Shown here one piece after another: positions 32,349-42,604 of a stretch of DNA of 64,000 nt. The number at the start of each line of letters is the position of its first letter. The first letter of the stretch is position 1. The notes beneath the pieces were generated by a model. It was given only the letters and a program-made list of their open reading frames with translations. It made no database searches and had not been told where the DNA came from. A program made the translations under genes and the position numbers. The DNA comes from Isoetes taiwanensis (taxonomy: Eukaryota; Streptophyta; Lycopodiopsida; Isoetales; Isoetaceae), in NCBI GenBank assembly GCA_021234155.1, contig JAJEKV010000102.1, positions 498,001-562,000 of the forward strand, read 5' to 3'.

Positions 32349-32990
32349 CCTTTGGAGCACCCATACTCTTCGTAAAGAAGAAAGATGGCAGTTTAAGAAT
32401 GTGCATAGACTATCGCCAGCTCAACAAGCAGACGATAAAGAACAAGTATGCATTGCCAAGGGCAGATGATTTAATGGACCAGCTCCAGGGAGCAAAGGTA
32501 TTCTCTAAGATTGATTTGAGGTCAGGGTACCACCAAATAAGAATAAAAGAAGAGGATATCCATAAGACCGCATTCTAACGCAAGATAGTCACTTTGAGTT
32601 TACAAGTAATGTCTTTTGATTGTCGAATGCTCCAAAGAACTTTTATCGCCTCATGAATGACGCGTCTTCAGGGATTTTCTAGATGAGTTTGTCATTGTCT
32701 TCTTCGACGACATTCTAGTCTACAACAAGTCCATTGAAGATCATAGTCAAAGATTTGAGAAGGGTGTTAGAAAAGTTGAGGCTGCATCGTTTGTATGGAA
32801 AGCTCTCCAAATGCCACTTTGCTACGGAAAGAGTGGAGTACTTGGGCCATGTCATATCGGCGGAAGGAATCTCCACCGACCCCAGAAAGATCAAGCAAGA
32901 GTAGATTGGCCAGCCCAAAGAATGTGGCGGAAGTAAGAAGCTTTCTAGGTCCGGCAGGTTATTACCGAAAATTGCATTGAAGGACTTCGC
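32349..32990 (+). pseudogene. reverse transcriptase, 3' part (copy B, split)
   Basis: This continues the RT cut at 21183: [19 protein letters not shown]-like sequence, [40 protein letters not shown] and the catalytic [10 protein letters not shown] box (about 32694-32720). It is followed by the thumb region LSKCHFATERVEYLGHVISA. Frameshifts near 32575 and 32645 interrupt it. The active-site F-x-D-D is intact. Confidence 0.92.
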
Positions 32991-33119
32991 TAAGTGGGCG
33001 CCCCTTGACGGACCTCACTAAGAGTGTTAAGGTGAAAGATTGGAGAACACATTGGTTAGAAAAATGTTCAAGCTTCATTTGAAAAAGCTTAAGGAGGTTT
33101 TAACAAAAGCACCGAGTGC

Positions 33120-33515
33120 TGGTTACGCGAGATCCGCAGACAAGGACAAGATAGTAGCAACAGATGCAAGTAAGATAGCAAATGTGGAGTCCTTATGCAA
33201 GAAGGAAGAGTGATAGCTTATGATTCCAAGAAGTTGAACGACACCGAAAGACGCTTATCCAACCCATGATCAGGAACTTCTAGCTATTGTCAGGGCTCTT
33301 CGTATTTGGAGGCATTATTTGCTTGGGAGGAAGTTTCAGTTAGATACTGATCACCAGAGCCTCCAATACATCTTTACCCAACCACTCCTGAATCTAAGAC
33401 AAAGGAGGTGGATGGAATTCCTAGAAGAGTATGACTTTGAGATTGCTTATAAGCCAGGTAAGTTGAATGTGGTTGCGGATGCTCTTTCCAGAAGACCTCT
33501 TGAGACCAGAATTCA
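33120..33515 (+). pseudogene. RNase H domain (copy B)
   Basis: A-T-D-A-S-K (catalytic Asp) lies near 33160, GRVIAYDSKKLNDTE near 33207 and ELLAIVRALRIWRHYLLG near 33275. The open frame from 33319 reads KFQLDTDHQSLQYIFTQP (D-T-D-H, catalytic Asp region) and GKLNVVADALSRRP. These are the standard motifs of Ty3/gypsy RNase H. Frame changes occur before 33319. Confidence 0.9.
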
Positions 33516-33599
33516 TTGTAATGCTATATCAACTCTTTCGAGTGAGTATGGCAAGAAAATTGAGGAGACATTACCATCCGATGGTGATTTCAAGGAGGT

Positions 33600-34520
33600 A
33601 TGGGAAAGCCTTTCTAGAGAGGCTAGAACAGATAAGGAACGAGAAGCCTTCAAGCATTATAAGAAGGAAGGCAACTTGTTGTATCATAAGCATAAGTTGT
33701 GTGTGCCCGAATCATCAGGGGTAAGGAAGCTAATTCTCCATGACACACACAACAGCCCAATAGCAGGGCATGCAGGGTTTATGAAGACCTACTTCAAGAT
33801 TCGAAGTAGCTACTTCTGGCCGGGAATGAAGAAGCAGATAGCAAGCTATATTCAAGGAGTGTCGGTTGTGCCAAGAAACCAAAGCGGAGCAGCTTCGAAT
33901 TCCAGGTGCCTTGGAACCTCTAGCAGTGCCGAATGCAAAGTGGGAAGTGGTAAGTATGGATTTTATCACAGGACTTCCCAAGACTCTTTGAGGCAAAGAT
34001 GCATTGATGGTCGTAGTAGACAAATTATCTAAGATGGCACATTTTGTGCCTTGTAGAACTACCGACACAAAGATTAGATACCGCCAAGCTATTTGTGAAG
34101 AAGATTTTTTTAGGCTCCATGGCATGCCTCGGGAGATAATATCGGATAGAGATTCCAAGTTTATGAGTGCTTTTGGCGGGACCTCTTCAAGCACCATTCG
34201 ACGAAGCTCTCCATGAGCACGCGGCATATCATCCCCAAAGCGGATGGTCGGGACGGAGAGGACGAATCGAATCATTGAAGATATGCTTAGAAGCTTTGTG
34301 TGGAATAAGCGGTCCAAGTGGGATGAGTACATCCACTTGGTGGAATTCGCCTACAATAGTGCCAAACAGAGTCATCTCGGATGTCTCCTTTCATGGTAAA
34401 TTACGGGTACCGGTGCTTAACCCGGACAATTGGCACAATCCGTGTCAAAGGTTGAAGTGTCCCCCAGATGCTAGGGGATATGCGTGCTTGGTGGAAGAAG
34501 TGAGGGGTTACCTCCTCCAG
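33600..34520 (+). pseudogene. integrase (copy B)
   Basis: The zinc-binding region HDTHNSPIAGHAGFMKTYF and FWPGMKKQIASYIQ are in the long open frame 33319-34032. The core domain has MDFITGLPKTL (first Asp), then [19 protein letters not shown] (34004-34216), EIISDRDSKFMSAFG (second Asp) and, after frame changes, HPQS..R.ERTNRIIEDM (catalytic Glu region) and FAYNSAK. One frame break lies at the CxxC motif near 33865. It would join element DNA to the target. Confidence 0.92.
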
Positions 34521-34779
34521 CAGCAAGAAGTCTCGGGAAAGAGTGTAGCCCAGGCAAGCACAGACCATAAGAGAGTTCAAGGTAGGCGATAGCGTGTGGT
34601 TGAAGATCAAGGTCAAGCAAGCTAAGCTTGGATTGGGAGTTGCAAGAAGCTTGCCCCTAGGTGGGGGCTGGTCCGTTCAAGATTTTTGGAGAGAGTGGGC
34701 TCCCAAGCCTACAAGTTGGATCTTAGGCCCATCTCAAAGTTCACAAGGTTTTCCACGTAAGTTTATTGAAAAGGCACAA

Positions 34780-35010
34780 TCCTAACCCCGAGGAGGTCTT
34801 GGATACTCCAACTTTGTTGGAAATGCGGAAGAGCAAGTGGAAATTGTGCACGAGTTACTTCTTGATAAGTCATTCAAGAAGACTAGGAGGTCTCGGTTCC
34901 TCAAAGATTTGGTCAAGTGGAAGCACTTGCCCGTGGGAAGACATAACTTGGGTATTGAAGCAAGATTTGAAGAAGCAATACCCGAGTTTATGAAGGAGTT
35001 TGATGGGCGT
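34780..35010 (+). pseudogene. chromodomain at pol C-terminus (copy B)
   Basis: PNPEEVLDTPTLLEMRKSKW starts the segment, then KIVHELLLDKSFKKTRRSRF (a strand opening like H-E-I-L-D), FLKDLVKWKHLPV, EDITWVLKQDLKKQYP and EFMKEFDG. This is the order of a retroelement chromodomain: I-L-D strand, basic loop, L-V-K-W-K strand, T-W and C-terminal helix. In known chromoviruses this domain can read methylated histone H3 tails and steer integration. One frame change near 34939. Its presence in an element that also encodes an H3-like tail is notable. Confidence 0.83.
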
Positions 35011-35868
35011 AGTCGCTCTCCGACTTGGTCGCACCCGACTTCGCCCGGGGAGGTTAGCTTAGTATGCTTCTTAGTTAGCCTCTAGCTCCCGCAGGTGTAT
35101 TCTAGTTAGTGGAATACATATGCCGTAATCTTGGAACATGTGGGCGATGATGGGATAAGCCTTTAAAGGTTCCCTATGCAACATGCACCAGAGGTGCGCA
35201 TGACCACTAGGGTCATGCGAGAGAGAAGGAAAGGCATGGTGCGCAATGATGGGACATCGGTCCGGATGCTCCCTATGCCACGATGTGGGGATCGCACACC
35301 TGGCCATAGGGGGGTCATGGTGAAGGTCAAAGTGATCATGTGCGATGATGGGATCGTGAGACGTTTCCTAGCTTAAAACCCTTGGGGCATGATGCACTAG
35401 GGGTTTTCGCAAGACCGGCAACCGAAAGTACAAGGTAGCACTTGATCATGGGCGATGATGGGATCATCTTAAATGGTCCTTAAGCTCAAACCGAAAGGAC
35501 CATGATCGAGTGCAAGGTATGGTAAGGGGGTGGTCCCTAAAACCACAAACTTATTAATTAAACTAACGTAATGTGCTCCATGTGCGTGCAAGTGAGAAGG
35601 AGCTTGAGGTGGGGGTGCATTACGAGAAGATGGGGAACCATAATTTAGATTATGAACCCTAATAACTCTTATAATAATGTTTTGAATTATTGTAAGAAGT
35701 AACCTTGTTAAGGCTATATAATTTTGTATAAGTACAAATATAGCCTAAATTTTGACATTTAACTTTAATAGGAAGTTGATCGTTTAAATTAAACTTAAGT
35801 GTATGATCTTATGTGTTTTGCAGGATAGATAGGCTCGTCACCTTAGCGCAATGCTGAGGACAAAGATC
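35011..35868 (+). other. 3' untranslated region of copy B
   Basis: No coding signal. CGATGATGGGA-type motifs recur at about 35150, 35245, 35343 and 35453. The block from 35630 (AACCATAATTTAGATTATGA) to 35760 is almost identical to 4559-4690 in copy A, so it is better conserved than the coding parts. Confidence 0.75.
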
Positions 35869-35883
35869 GCCTAAGGGGGAGAA
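35869..35883 (+). other. polypurine tract
   Basis: CTAAGGGGGAGAA directly before the TGTGGCG start of the 3' LTR; the expected plus-strand primer site. Confidence 0.85.
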
Positions 35884-37535
35884 TGTGGCGTTCCAAGGAA
35901 TATACGCCATAAATACGTATATTCTCGACTGTCACCATACAAGTCTACCTAGGTAGCCTTGTATGCCTTGGATAAGTGGCAAGGGGTGCACATCTAAGTT
36001 AATTGCTTAACTTAGATAACCTTAGGATAAGGCCCATTTCCACATGGCCTTATCCTATTGGAGCAACCGCCACACGGCCTCATCCTAGTGGTGCCACGTG
36101 GCATCCCACGTGGACCCACACCTATATGAGCTCTAACCCTAACCCTAGACCCTTTTCCCTGACCTAGCACCTGAGCTCTCATCCACGTGCCCGAAACCCC
36201 GTTTGAGCACCGGGGTCCAATATAGTCTAGCACTGGAGCGGCGGCCCGGAGGGTGTGTGTATGATCGTAGAAGGAGCAAGCCTTCGAACCACGCCTAGGA
36301 GCATGGAGACGCCAGGGATGGGAGGAAGCGCTTCTGGAGGAGGTAGGTTGAGTAGAGTTCATGTTAGTTCATCTGGAAGTTAGCACTCCAGATGGGTTAG
36401 TGATTCGTGTCTAGAGTAGAGCCACCCTAGATCCTTCGTTGAACATCTTGAACCCTAATCAAGGAACCCTAACCGATAGTTAGATATGTATGATTAAGTT
36501 AAGATGTTCATATGATATTGTTCATGATGATTATGTGACGATGGTTGATCATGTTGTTCCTCTTTGTGTTGGGGCCGGGGGTAGAGACCTAGGGCCATAT
36601 GTAGTATGCTCCTAGTGTAGATCCCTTACTTCCTATTAGTTGCGGCTTTGTGCATAGGAACCCACTTAGGGCTATGGAAGCTATGATGTGACTCAAACAC
36701 CACACAACGGGCTAGAGGCGAAGTTGGAGGGTGGATCCCCGCCGAGTGGGGGCCGGGGGATCCCACGGTGGGCTAGGCTTATGGTCGGTCACCGCGGTGG
36801 GGCGAGCATGGGTGGAAACACCTCCCAGGGCAATGGTGTCGCCCCGCCTCTCAAGAGTTGCAAGTGTCGCCTTGGCTCTTGTTTTGGGGGTTCACCGGTA
36901 CGAATCGCGTGTGCGCCCCACGATTCTCCTAGCGCCCGTGGAGCCTCTAGACCCCGGGAAGGGAAGATGCAACCCTTCCTACCCTCGTCCGGACCGTGGA
37001 GATGCAACTTTGGAGTAGTCCAGATGGGTGATGCCATGGGATTGCGCGTGATCCCAAAGGTTAGAGTCATGCCACGCCTTTGATCTAGCCCATCCGCAAA
37101 GTATGCGGAGGAGGGGGGATGGAGTGGTCAACCCTAGCCATTGTCTTATGCCAGCCCCGCCATTGTTATGATTCTGTCTGCTTCTATCTTGAGGCCTATC
37201 CAGTCAGTCGACTTCCTTTCGTGTCGGAGCCACGGGTAGGACCTCTCATGTTTTATGGCATATGATTATGTTCTTTGCATCTATGGATATGCGATTGAGC
37301 TACCCCTCGAGGTAGCATATTGTATTGTATTGCTAGTTCTCGACGTGTTATGCTTCCGTGATGATAGGAGCCCATAGGGGAAGGGCGCTAGAAGACACCT
37401 TCCGTGTCCCCTTCCCCGACTACCGGAGGATTCCAGTGCGGGATAGGCCGGAGGGCCTGCGGCGGTTGATGAGCGGACGGGGATTTCACGCCAAGTATAC
37501 TGGTCAAGGCCGTATGTTTAGCGAGGGGCGCCACA
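35884..37535 (+). repeat. 3' LTR of copy B
   Basis: It starts TGTGGCGTTCC and ends GGCGCCACA (TGTGGCG/CGCCACA inverted ends). It aligns with the 5' LTR; most differences are small indels at GC-rich spots plus transitions. The following TCCCC (37536-37540) is the right target duplication. Confidence 0.93.
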
Positions 37536-37540
37536 TCCCC
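37536..37540 (+). repeat. target-site duplication, right (TCCCC)
   Basis: Exact match to 13235-13239. Joining the flanks restores a sequence that matches the right arm of the inverted repeat near 55910-55935. Confidence 0.92.
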
Positions 37541-38927
37541 TTTTTCGGCATCTTAAGTTCTTAAACGAACATGCTTAATTATAAATGTTTTTTCCTCGAT
37601 TGATATTAGGAATATTGGAAGCCCTCCCATCTTAAGCATGTCGCTGTATTAGGAATATGTTATAGCAAGAAATCGGGAAATAAGTCTTCCAAACTAAAAA
37701 CTAAAATGAGAAAGTCATCCGCTTATTGCTTATGATCTATAGCTCCCAGCCAGTCTTTTTTCTACAGATCTTTTTTGGTAGAAATAATTTGGAGAATCTG
37801 GAAAAGTAATTTGTGAAGGTGCAAAGAAGTCGAGAAAAATGGGTCAGTGATCGGACTGTCAGACTCAAAGACAAGTTGCGGCTTCAACCGACTTATAAAA
37901 TAAGTCGCAACGCATCACTTAAAGCATTATCATCAAGGGTTCTAATGTAAAATCCGGAATGCTTCCAAAGCGATTTCTTTGTAATGTTAAATTGAGCATT
38001 GGCTATTGCTTCATAGGGAAATGCTTTCACAAGTGAAGCAGCCAATACGACATCCTGCAAATCACTATTTTTTTGTTTATAATCTTATCTTAAAAAGTGC
38101 AGGAAAAAGGGGGAAATATTTTTTACCTCAGGCGGACTGGTATTGTAGAGAGATTGGCGTATATTGTTGAATTCAGCGCTCGTTGGTCGGTCCGATGTTC
38201 GATTTGCGTAAATTGGGGTAAATAAATTTGTGGCTATTCCATTTATCAGCTAAAATGCACAGAAAATTAGAATTAAATATTGGCAAGGAGAGCTTAATCA
38301 ATTAATTACGACGCACCACTGTAAGATCTTGTGGAGGAAGTCCGTTTGGAGTGCCCAATGCAGCAACGTATACACATGCCAGGATTTTAGTTGGAAATAG
38401 CTCTACCATATATGCCAAACTTAGTCCTCCCAAACTGTGACCCACAAGCACTACCTGTATCAAATTGACATATCCATTCTGGTTTAGCACTAGATTAGAA
38501 AAAATTAGCATAAAAGGATCCTCCGTGCCTTTTCGGAGTCTGGAATGCTTTCCATAAAATCCACAAGAGGCTGTGTGTATTCCACAAATGATTTGATGAG
38601 ATTGGGATCATAGCCATTGATTCCCGCTGATTTTAAATCCAAGCTGCTCACTCTCTGCCCACTATTTATTAACAGAGTTTGAGTTTTATACCAGCACCAT
38701 GCTCCATGACTAGCTCCATGAATCAATACCAAGTGGTGTCCCCTGATTATAATACATAATGAAGAGTTAGGCTAGTTTAGATTTGCATTGAAAATATTAT
38801 CAGCGTGACAGAGTAGAGTTTTACGCTGAATCGGCTCCAATTGGAAGCAGGCTTTTGTAAGCAAGAAGAAGACAGAGGAGAATATATGCGGAGCGTTCTG
38901 CCATCTTAGAATTGGATGTGAAAAACT
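37541..38927 (-). repeat. left arm of large inverted repeat (inner part)
   Basis: The whole stretch matches 54616-55925 in inverse orientation, covering the methylesterase-like gene with its introns. For example, the AATATCAATCGAGGAAAAAA strand near 55859 has its inverse here near 37590. The two arms differ by many small indels and substitutions, so the duplication is old. Confidence 0.88.
37772..38904 (-). CDS. methylesterase-like alpha/beta hydrolase (five exons, one or two frameshifts)
   Basis: Exon 1 (38904-38825) starts MAERSAYILLCLLLAYKSLL, a likely signal peptide. Exon 2 (38742-38529) gives HHLVLIHGASHGAWCWYKTQ (oxyanion H-G motif) and SGINGYDP-like sequence. Exon 3 (38454 to about 38310) has VVLVGHSLGGLSLAYMVE with the nucleophile Ser in GHSLGG. 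Exon 4 (38249-38127) and exon 5 (from 38054) follow. Splice sites are C|GTAAAA, ATCAG|GG, a GC donor AAAAG|GCACGG, ACAG|GT, TTTTAG|CT, GAG|GTAAAA and TGCAG|GA. In exon 5 a missing base at TTGCGACTTATTTT (right arm TTGCGGACTTATTTT) causes an early stop. A second indel blurs the catalytic His block (right arm D-H-S-P-F-F-S). The family hydrolyses methyl esters of plant hormones such as salicylate and jasmonate; the substrate here is unknown. Confidence 0.82.
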
Positions 38928-38941
38928 ATCTAAATCTAAAC

Positions 38942-38951
38942 ATATATAAGC
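38942..38951 (-). promoter_or_regulatory. TATA box of the methylesterase-like gene
   Basis: CTTATATATG on the minus strand, about 40 bp upstream of the ATG at 38904. The right-arm copy has no equivalent: its homology stops between this site and the ATG. Confidence 0.5.
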
Positions 38952-40190
38952 CTGCTTCGTTTGTGCCTTGGAATATTCGTGTCACCAAGGCACTCATCTG
39001 ACAGTCCATTTCGTAGCGATCTTGGCCCCATTCTCTGCAGTGTTCCAGTTTGGATCCAGACAAGAATTCATGTTTCCAGTGTTTCCCTGTTTTTGAATAC
39101 TGCCGGATTTGATGGATCTCGGTTTTTATTTGCTGGCTCCAGTTGTTTCTAGCTGTCTCGGTGACAGCCGTTGACGATGAAGCAAAATTGCGATTCTATG
39201 TAAGCTTAAATATTTTTTCTACGTGCTGCATCTCTGTTTCAGCGGCGGGTGTAACGGACTGGCAGAGAACAGAAGAACAGAAGGCTTTTCTTTTCTTCCA
39301 TTTTTTTTCCTCTGTTATTCTGTTTCAGCATCACAGCTCCTCCATACCATGCTGCAATCATGGCTTGAACCTCATATTTTGGAAGCCCTCGGTCCGTTGC
39401 TTGGTAGTCTTCGTCTAGTGCTTAAGCATTTGTAAAAATTAGAAACGCAAGATTTGGAGATCCGGTAGGTCTATTTACGGATCTTCGGAGCTTTTGATTT
39501 GCTAGGTTCTGTGTGGCATGGAAGAAAAAAACTTTTGATGGGTTCATGCCTTCATGTTGCATCTTGTTAGCAACATCTAAGGCAAGACAGTTAGTTGCAG
39601 CCTATTCTATCTCTAACCTTCCAACAAGCTAACCTATTCTAGCCTATAAGGCAAAAGCACAAAGATATTACTTGCCATAGAGTTCCACAAGGCGACCAGT
39701 CATTTTTTATTTGGCTGTACACAAATCTTGCATGTCAATATCCATCACTTTCATTGGAGGATCAACGGGCTGTTCTTGAATGGCAAGAAAGGAGTGTAGG
39801 AAGACAACTTCTTCGTCACATCTTTACAATAAAGGATCAAACTGTAAGTGTCAAGTAATACATGATTCTCGGCCGATTGGTTTTCTCTATTAATTTAGTG
39901 TTCCAGTGTGCTTACAACAAACCGATAAGTCAACAACTCAAAATAAGCTAACAAAAATCAACGGCCAGATCTCACACACAAATTATCATCTTATTTTGGC
40001 TTTAGTGTTATAGAAAGATTAGTTCCCTATAGGTTTTAAAAATAGAAAAGGCAAAAGATTTGTTCTTAAAAATGCAGACTCCTTATGCATTAGATTAACT
40101 GAAATCAATCTTCCACAGTTAGATCACATAAGTTAAATCACATAAGGCCTAATTGGATGCTCATAGTTGCTGCAATGCTCTTTATGAAGT
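38952..40190. other. intergenic, no gene supported
   Basis: The short ORFs at 38961-39152, 39143-39418 and 39223-39435 overlap in different frames and show no motif. The one notable item is a 37-bp exact match to the PPR gene at 39531-39567. Confidence 0.5.
39531..39567 (-). pseudogene. 37-bp PPR gene fragment
   Basis: The bases are identical to 41613-41649 inside the PPR gene, same orientation, covering the codons for MQHEGMNPSKV. It is too short to be a gene. It may be a filler fragment or a relic of a paralogue. Confidence 0.6.
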
Positions 40191-40202
40191 GATGTGGAAG
40201 GG

Positions 40203-40318
40203 GAAGGGGGAGGGCATTCTTGCCATCCCCTTGACCTGCAGAATCCGGGGCGCCGTTGAGGCGCGACCGAATTCTGCAGGTCCAAGGGATGGCAAGAATG
40301 CCTGGCCCGTTCTCGTTT
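40203..40318. repeat. long hairpin (arms of about 48 bp)
   Basis: GGGCATTCTTGCCATCCCCT and TGACCTGCAGAATCC on the left pair with GAATTCTGCAGGTCC and AAGGGATGGCAAGAATGCC on the right. The centre GGCGCCGTTGAGGCGC is small. There are only a few mismatches over about 48 bp. It could be a foldback element or a small-RNA hairpin. Confidence 0.85.
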
Positions 40319-40693
40319 TCACTACGTCAAGGTAAACAATGACTGGATTCTACAAGTTTTTGTGCAGCAATTTTTCATTCTTGATAAAAATTATCTTGAA
40401 TCAAGCAAGAATCTGGACCCACTTACGTTGACGACTAGGGAATGTAACCTATTTACATAGGTATCTAAAGGTAAAGTTCATGGTGTTTCGCTTTAATATT
40501 GATAATAAAGTGTACGGACCCTTTGGACAGAATTACAGAAAGGACCCGCAAAGTTGGTCCCTACGTTTCAATATTCTTCTCACGGCCCGCACCTAAAATA
40601 TATGGCTATTTGCATCCTTGATCACAAATTCTGTGATTTCAACTGCTCAAACAGGAAAAGTATCCAACTGCAGCTTTTATACAATCCAGAGCA

Positions 40694-42604
40694 TCAGAAA
40701 TTTGTCATCCCACTAGGGCATAAACCAACAATTTTATTAAAACAATGCTGCCCTAGCTTGATATCACCATGCAATTTACAAGCATTAAGCAATGACATAA
40801 AACACATAATATTGGTGAGGCAAACGCTATGGAGGAAATCTTCCGCCTCGTCAATGAATCCTGGATGTCCCAAGAGATCGACCATGCATGCACAATGGGA
40901 AACCGTTGGTAGAACATAGAAATAGTTTTGCATACATACAAAATGCCAACAACTTTCATCAACCAGGCCCGCATGACTGCATGCTACAAGAACATTAGTC
41001 AATGAGACTACATCTGCATTTATTCCTTCATATTGCATCTTCCCAAAGCAGTTCAAGGCAAGGCATCCCTGCCCATTCTGAGAATACCCTGCAATCATTG
41101 CATTCCATGTTACTACATTTCGACTTGGTAATTTAATAAATACATTATAAGCCTCTTCTGGGTTCCCACATTTGGCATACACATTCACCAAAGCATTCCC
41201 CAAAAGAATGTCCACTTCACCTCCATTGTCAATTATCTGCCCATGGATAAATCTTGCTTGACCTAAAGCTCCTATCCTAGCACATGCATTCAAAACAAGA
41301 ATGCAGATGACATAATCTTGCTTTACTCCTTCTATTTGCATTCTCTCAAAGCATTCTATAGCAAGGCAAGCTTCTTCATGTTCTGTGTATCCTGCAATTA
41401 AGATTCCCCAAAGCACAACATCATGACTGAGCAATTTGTTGAAGGCTTTATGTCCCTCGTTTAGGTGCCTACATTTGGCATACATATCCACCAATGCACT
41501 GCCAATGATAGAATCATATTCAATCCCACTTTGAACAATTTGGGTGTGAATGATTCTGCCTTGCTCAATTGCTCCAAGTTTTGCACATGCCTTTAAGATG
41601 ATCAGAAATGTTACTTTTGATGGGTTCATGCCTTCATGTTGCATCTTGTAAAAGTAATCAAGAGAAATTATGGGATTTCCACCTTCTGCAAATCCAGCAA
41701 TGATCACATTCCAAAGCACTTCATCTGGGTTTGACAATGCGCTGAACACTAGTAACGCTTCTTCTAGACCTCCACATTTAACATACATATCAATTAAAGA
41801 ACTTTGTAACATCTGATCAAGGTGGAGCCTGCTTTGTATGATGTTTCCATGGACGAGTCTACCTTCCTTTAATGCTCCCAGATGACTACATCCTTTTAAT
41901 ACACCCAAAAATGTAACTTTGTTTGGCTCAAGCCCCTCCTGCTGCATCTTACACAAACATTCTAACCCCAAAAGCGGCTCGCCATGCTGCATATAGCCAG
42001 AAATCATTGTTCCCCATGAGATTACATCATGGTTCAAGTTCTTGAAAACAGCGTATGCCTCCTCCAGACTTCCGCATTTGGCATACATATCAACTAATGC
42101 ATTGCCAACAACATCTGGTTGGAGTCCACTTTCAACAATCTGGCAGTGGATATATCTTCCCTGCATGACATCTTCACGCATCCCACATGCCTGTGTAATA
42201 GACACATTAACATAATTATCGCCTTCGATGCCTAATCTATGCATTCTATGGTATAATTCAAGGGATATGTCACTGTGTCCCAGCACTGAATTTGCTCCAA
42301 TAATTGCAGACCATGTATATGGAGACGGTTTTGTAATTTTACTAAATGCAGTAGTTGATTCAACCAAATGCCCATGATATGAAAACAACCTAATGAGATG
42401 GTCATCCAATACTGCAATCGAACAGAGTTCTGTAGGAGTGATAAGAAATTGAACTCGCCTGGTAGAGTTGAGATTTTTTGTGTTCTCACAAGCTTGCAGA
42501 AGACAATAAGCATTATTTCTGGTAATACAATTTCCTTGCCCATCCAAAGCTTCTGCAGCTTCAAGTAATTCTTGCAATCCTTGTTCTCCATAAATCCGAC
42601 TCAA
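40694..42604 (-). CDS. PLS-type pentatricopeptide repeat protein (636 aa)
   Basis: One long open frame carries tandem P, L and S repeats: GNALVDMYAKCGSLEEAYAV, HDVISWGTMISGYMQHG, PNKVTFLGVLKGCSHLGALK, SSLIDMYVKCGGLEEALLVF, RNVVTWNAMIAGYSQNGQG and CSHAGLVDE near the end. Such proteins bind organellar RNA for editing or processing. It stops at SLLNACKLHGDIKLGQ...GMTNF, before the E/E+ and DYW domains that usually follow that motif. The frame begins at a TTG and is open only back to a TAG near 42621; no ATG lies in frame before about residue 118. The N-terminus is probably in an upstream exon, or the gene is truncated. It is the only long intact frame in the window. Confidence 0.9.
   Translation of the reverse strand: MSRIYGEQGLQELLEAAEALDGQGNCITRNNAYCLLQACENTKNLNSTRRVQFLITPTELCSIAVLDDHLIRLFSYHGHLVESTTAFSKITKPSPYTWSAIIGANSVLGHSDISLELYHRMHRLGIEGDNYVNVSITQACGMREDVMQGRYIHCQIVESGLQPDVVGNALVDMYAKCGSLEEAYAVFKNLNHDVISWGTMISGYMQHGEPLLGLECLCKMQQEGLEPNKVTFLGVLKGCSHLGALKEGRLVHGNIIQSRLHLDQMLQSSLIDMYVKCGGLEEALLVFSALSNPDEVLWNVIIAGFAEGGNPIISLDYFYKMQHEGMNPSKVTFLIILKACAKLGAIEQGRIIHTQIVQSGIEYDSIIGSALVDMYAKCRHLNEGHKAFNKLLSHDVVLWGILIAGYTEHEEACLAIECFERMQIEGVKQDYVICILVLNACARIGALGQARFIHGQIIDNGGEVDILLGNALVNVYAKCGNPEEAYNVFIKLPSRNVVTWNAMIAGYSQNGQGCLALNCFGKMQYEGINADVVSLTNVLVACSHAGLVDESCWHFVCMQNYFYVLPTVSHCACMVDLLGHPGFIDEAEDFLHSVCLTNIMCFMSLLNACKLHGDIKLGQHCFNKIVGLCPSGMTNF

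Larger units (their letters stand above)
13240..37535 (+). mobile_element. complete Ty3/gypsy chromovirus copy B carrying a histone H3-like gene
   Basis: Two LTRs of about 1.64 kb, exact TCCCC target duplications, a PBS for initiator tRNA-Met, gag, protease, RT, RNase H, integrase with C-terminal chromodomain and a polypurine tract define the element. Without the 11.2-kb DNA transposon inserted in its RT it would be about 13.1 kb, large for a chromovirus. The extra length lies between PBS and gag (about 14890-19138), where a histone H3-like gene and a second unrecognised ORF sit. Coding regions contain frameshifts, so this copy looks non-autonomous as assembled. Confidence 0.93.

Noticed and set aside
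38961-39435. ORFs upstream of the methylesterase-like gene
   Set aside because: Overlapping frames, no motif, composition like surrounding non-coding DNA.
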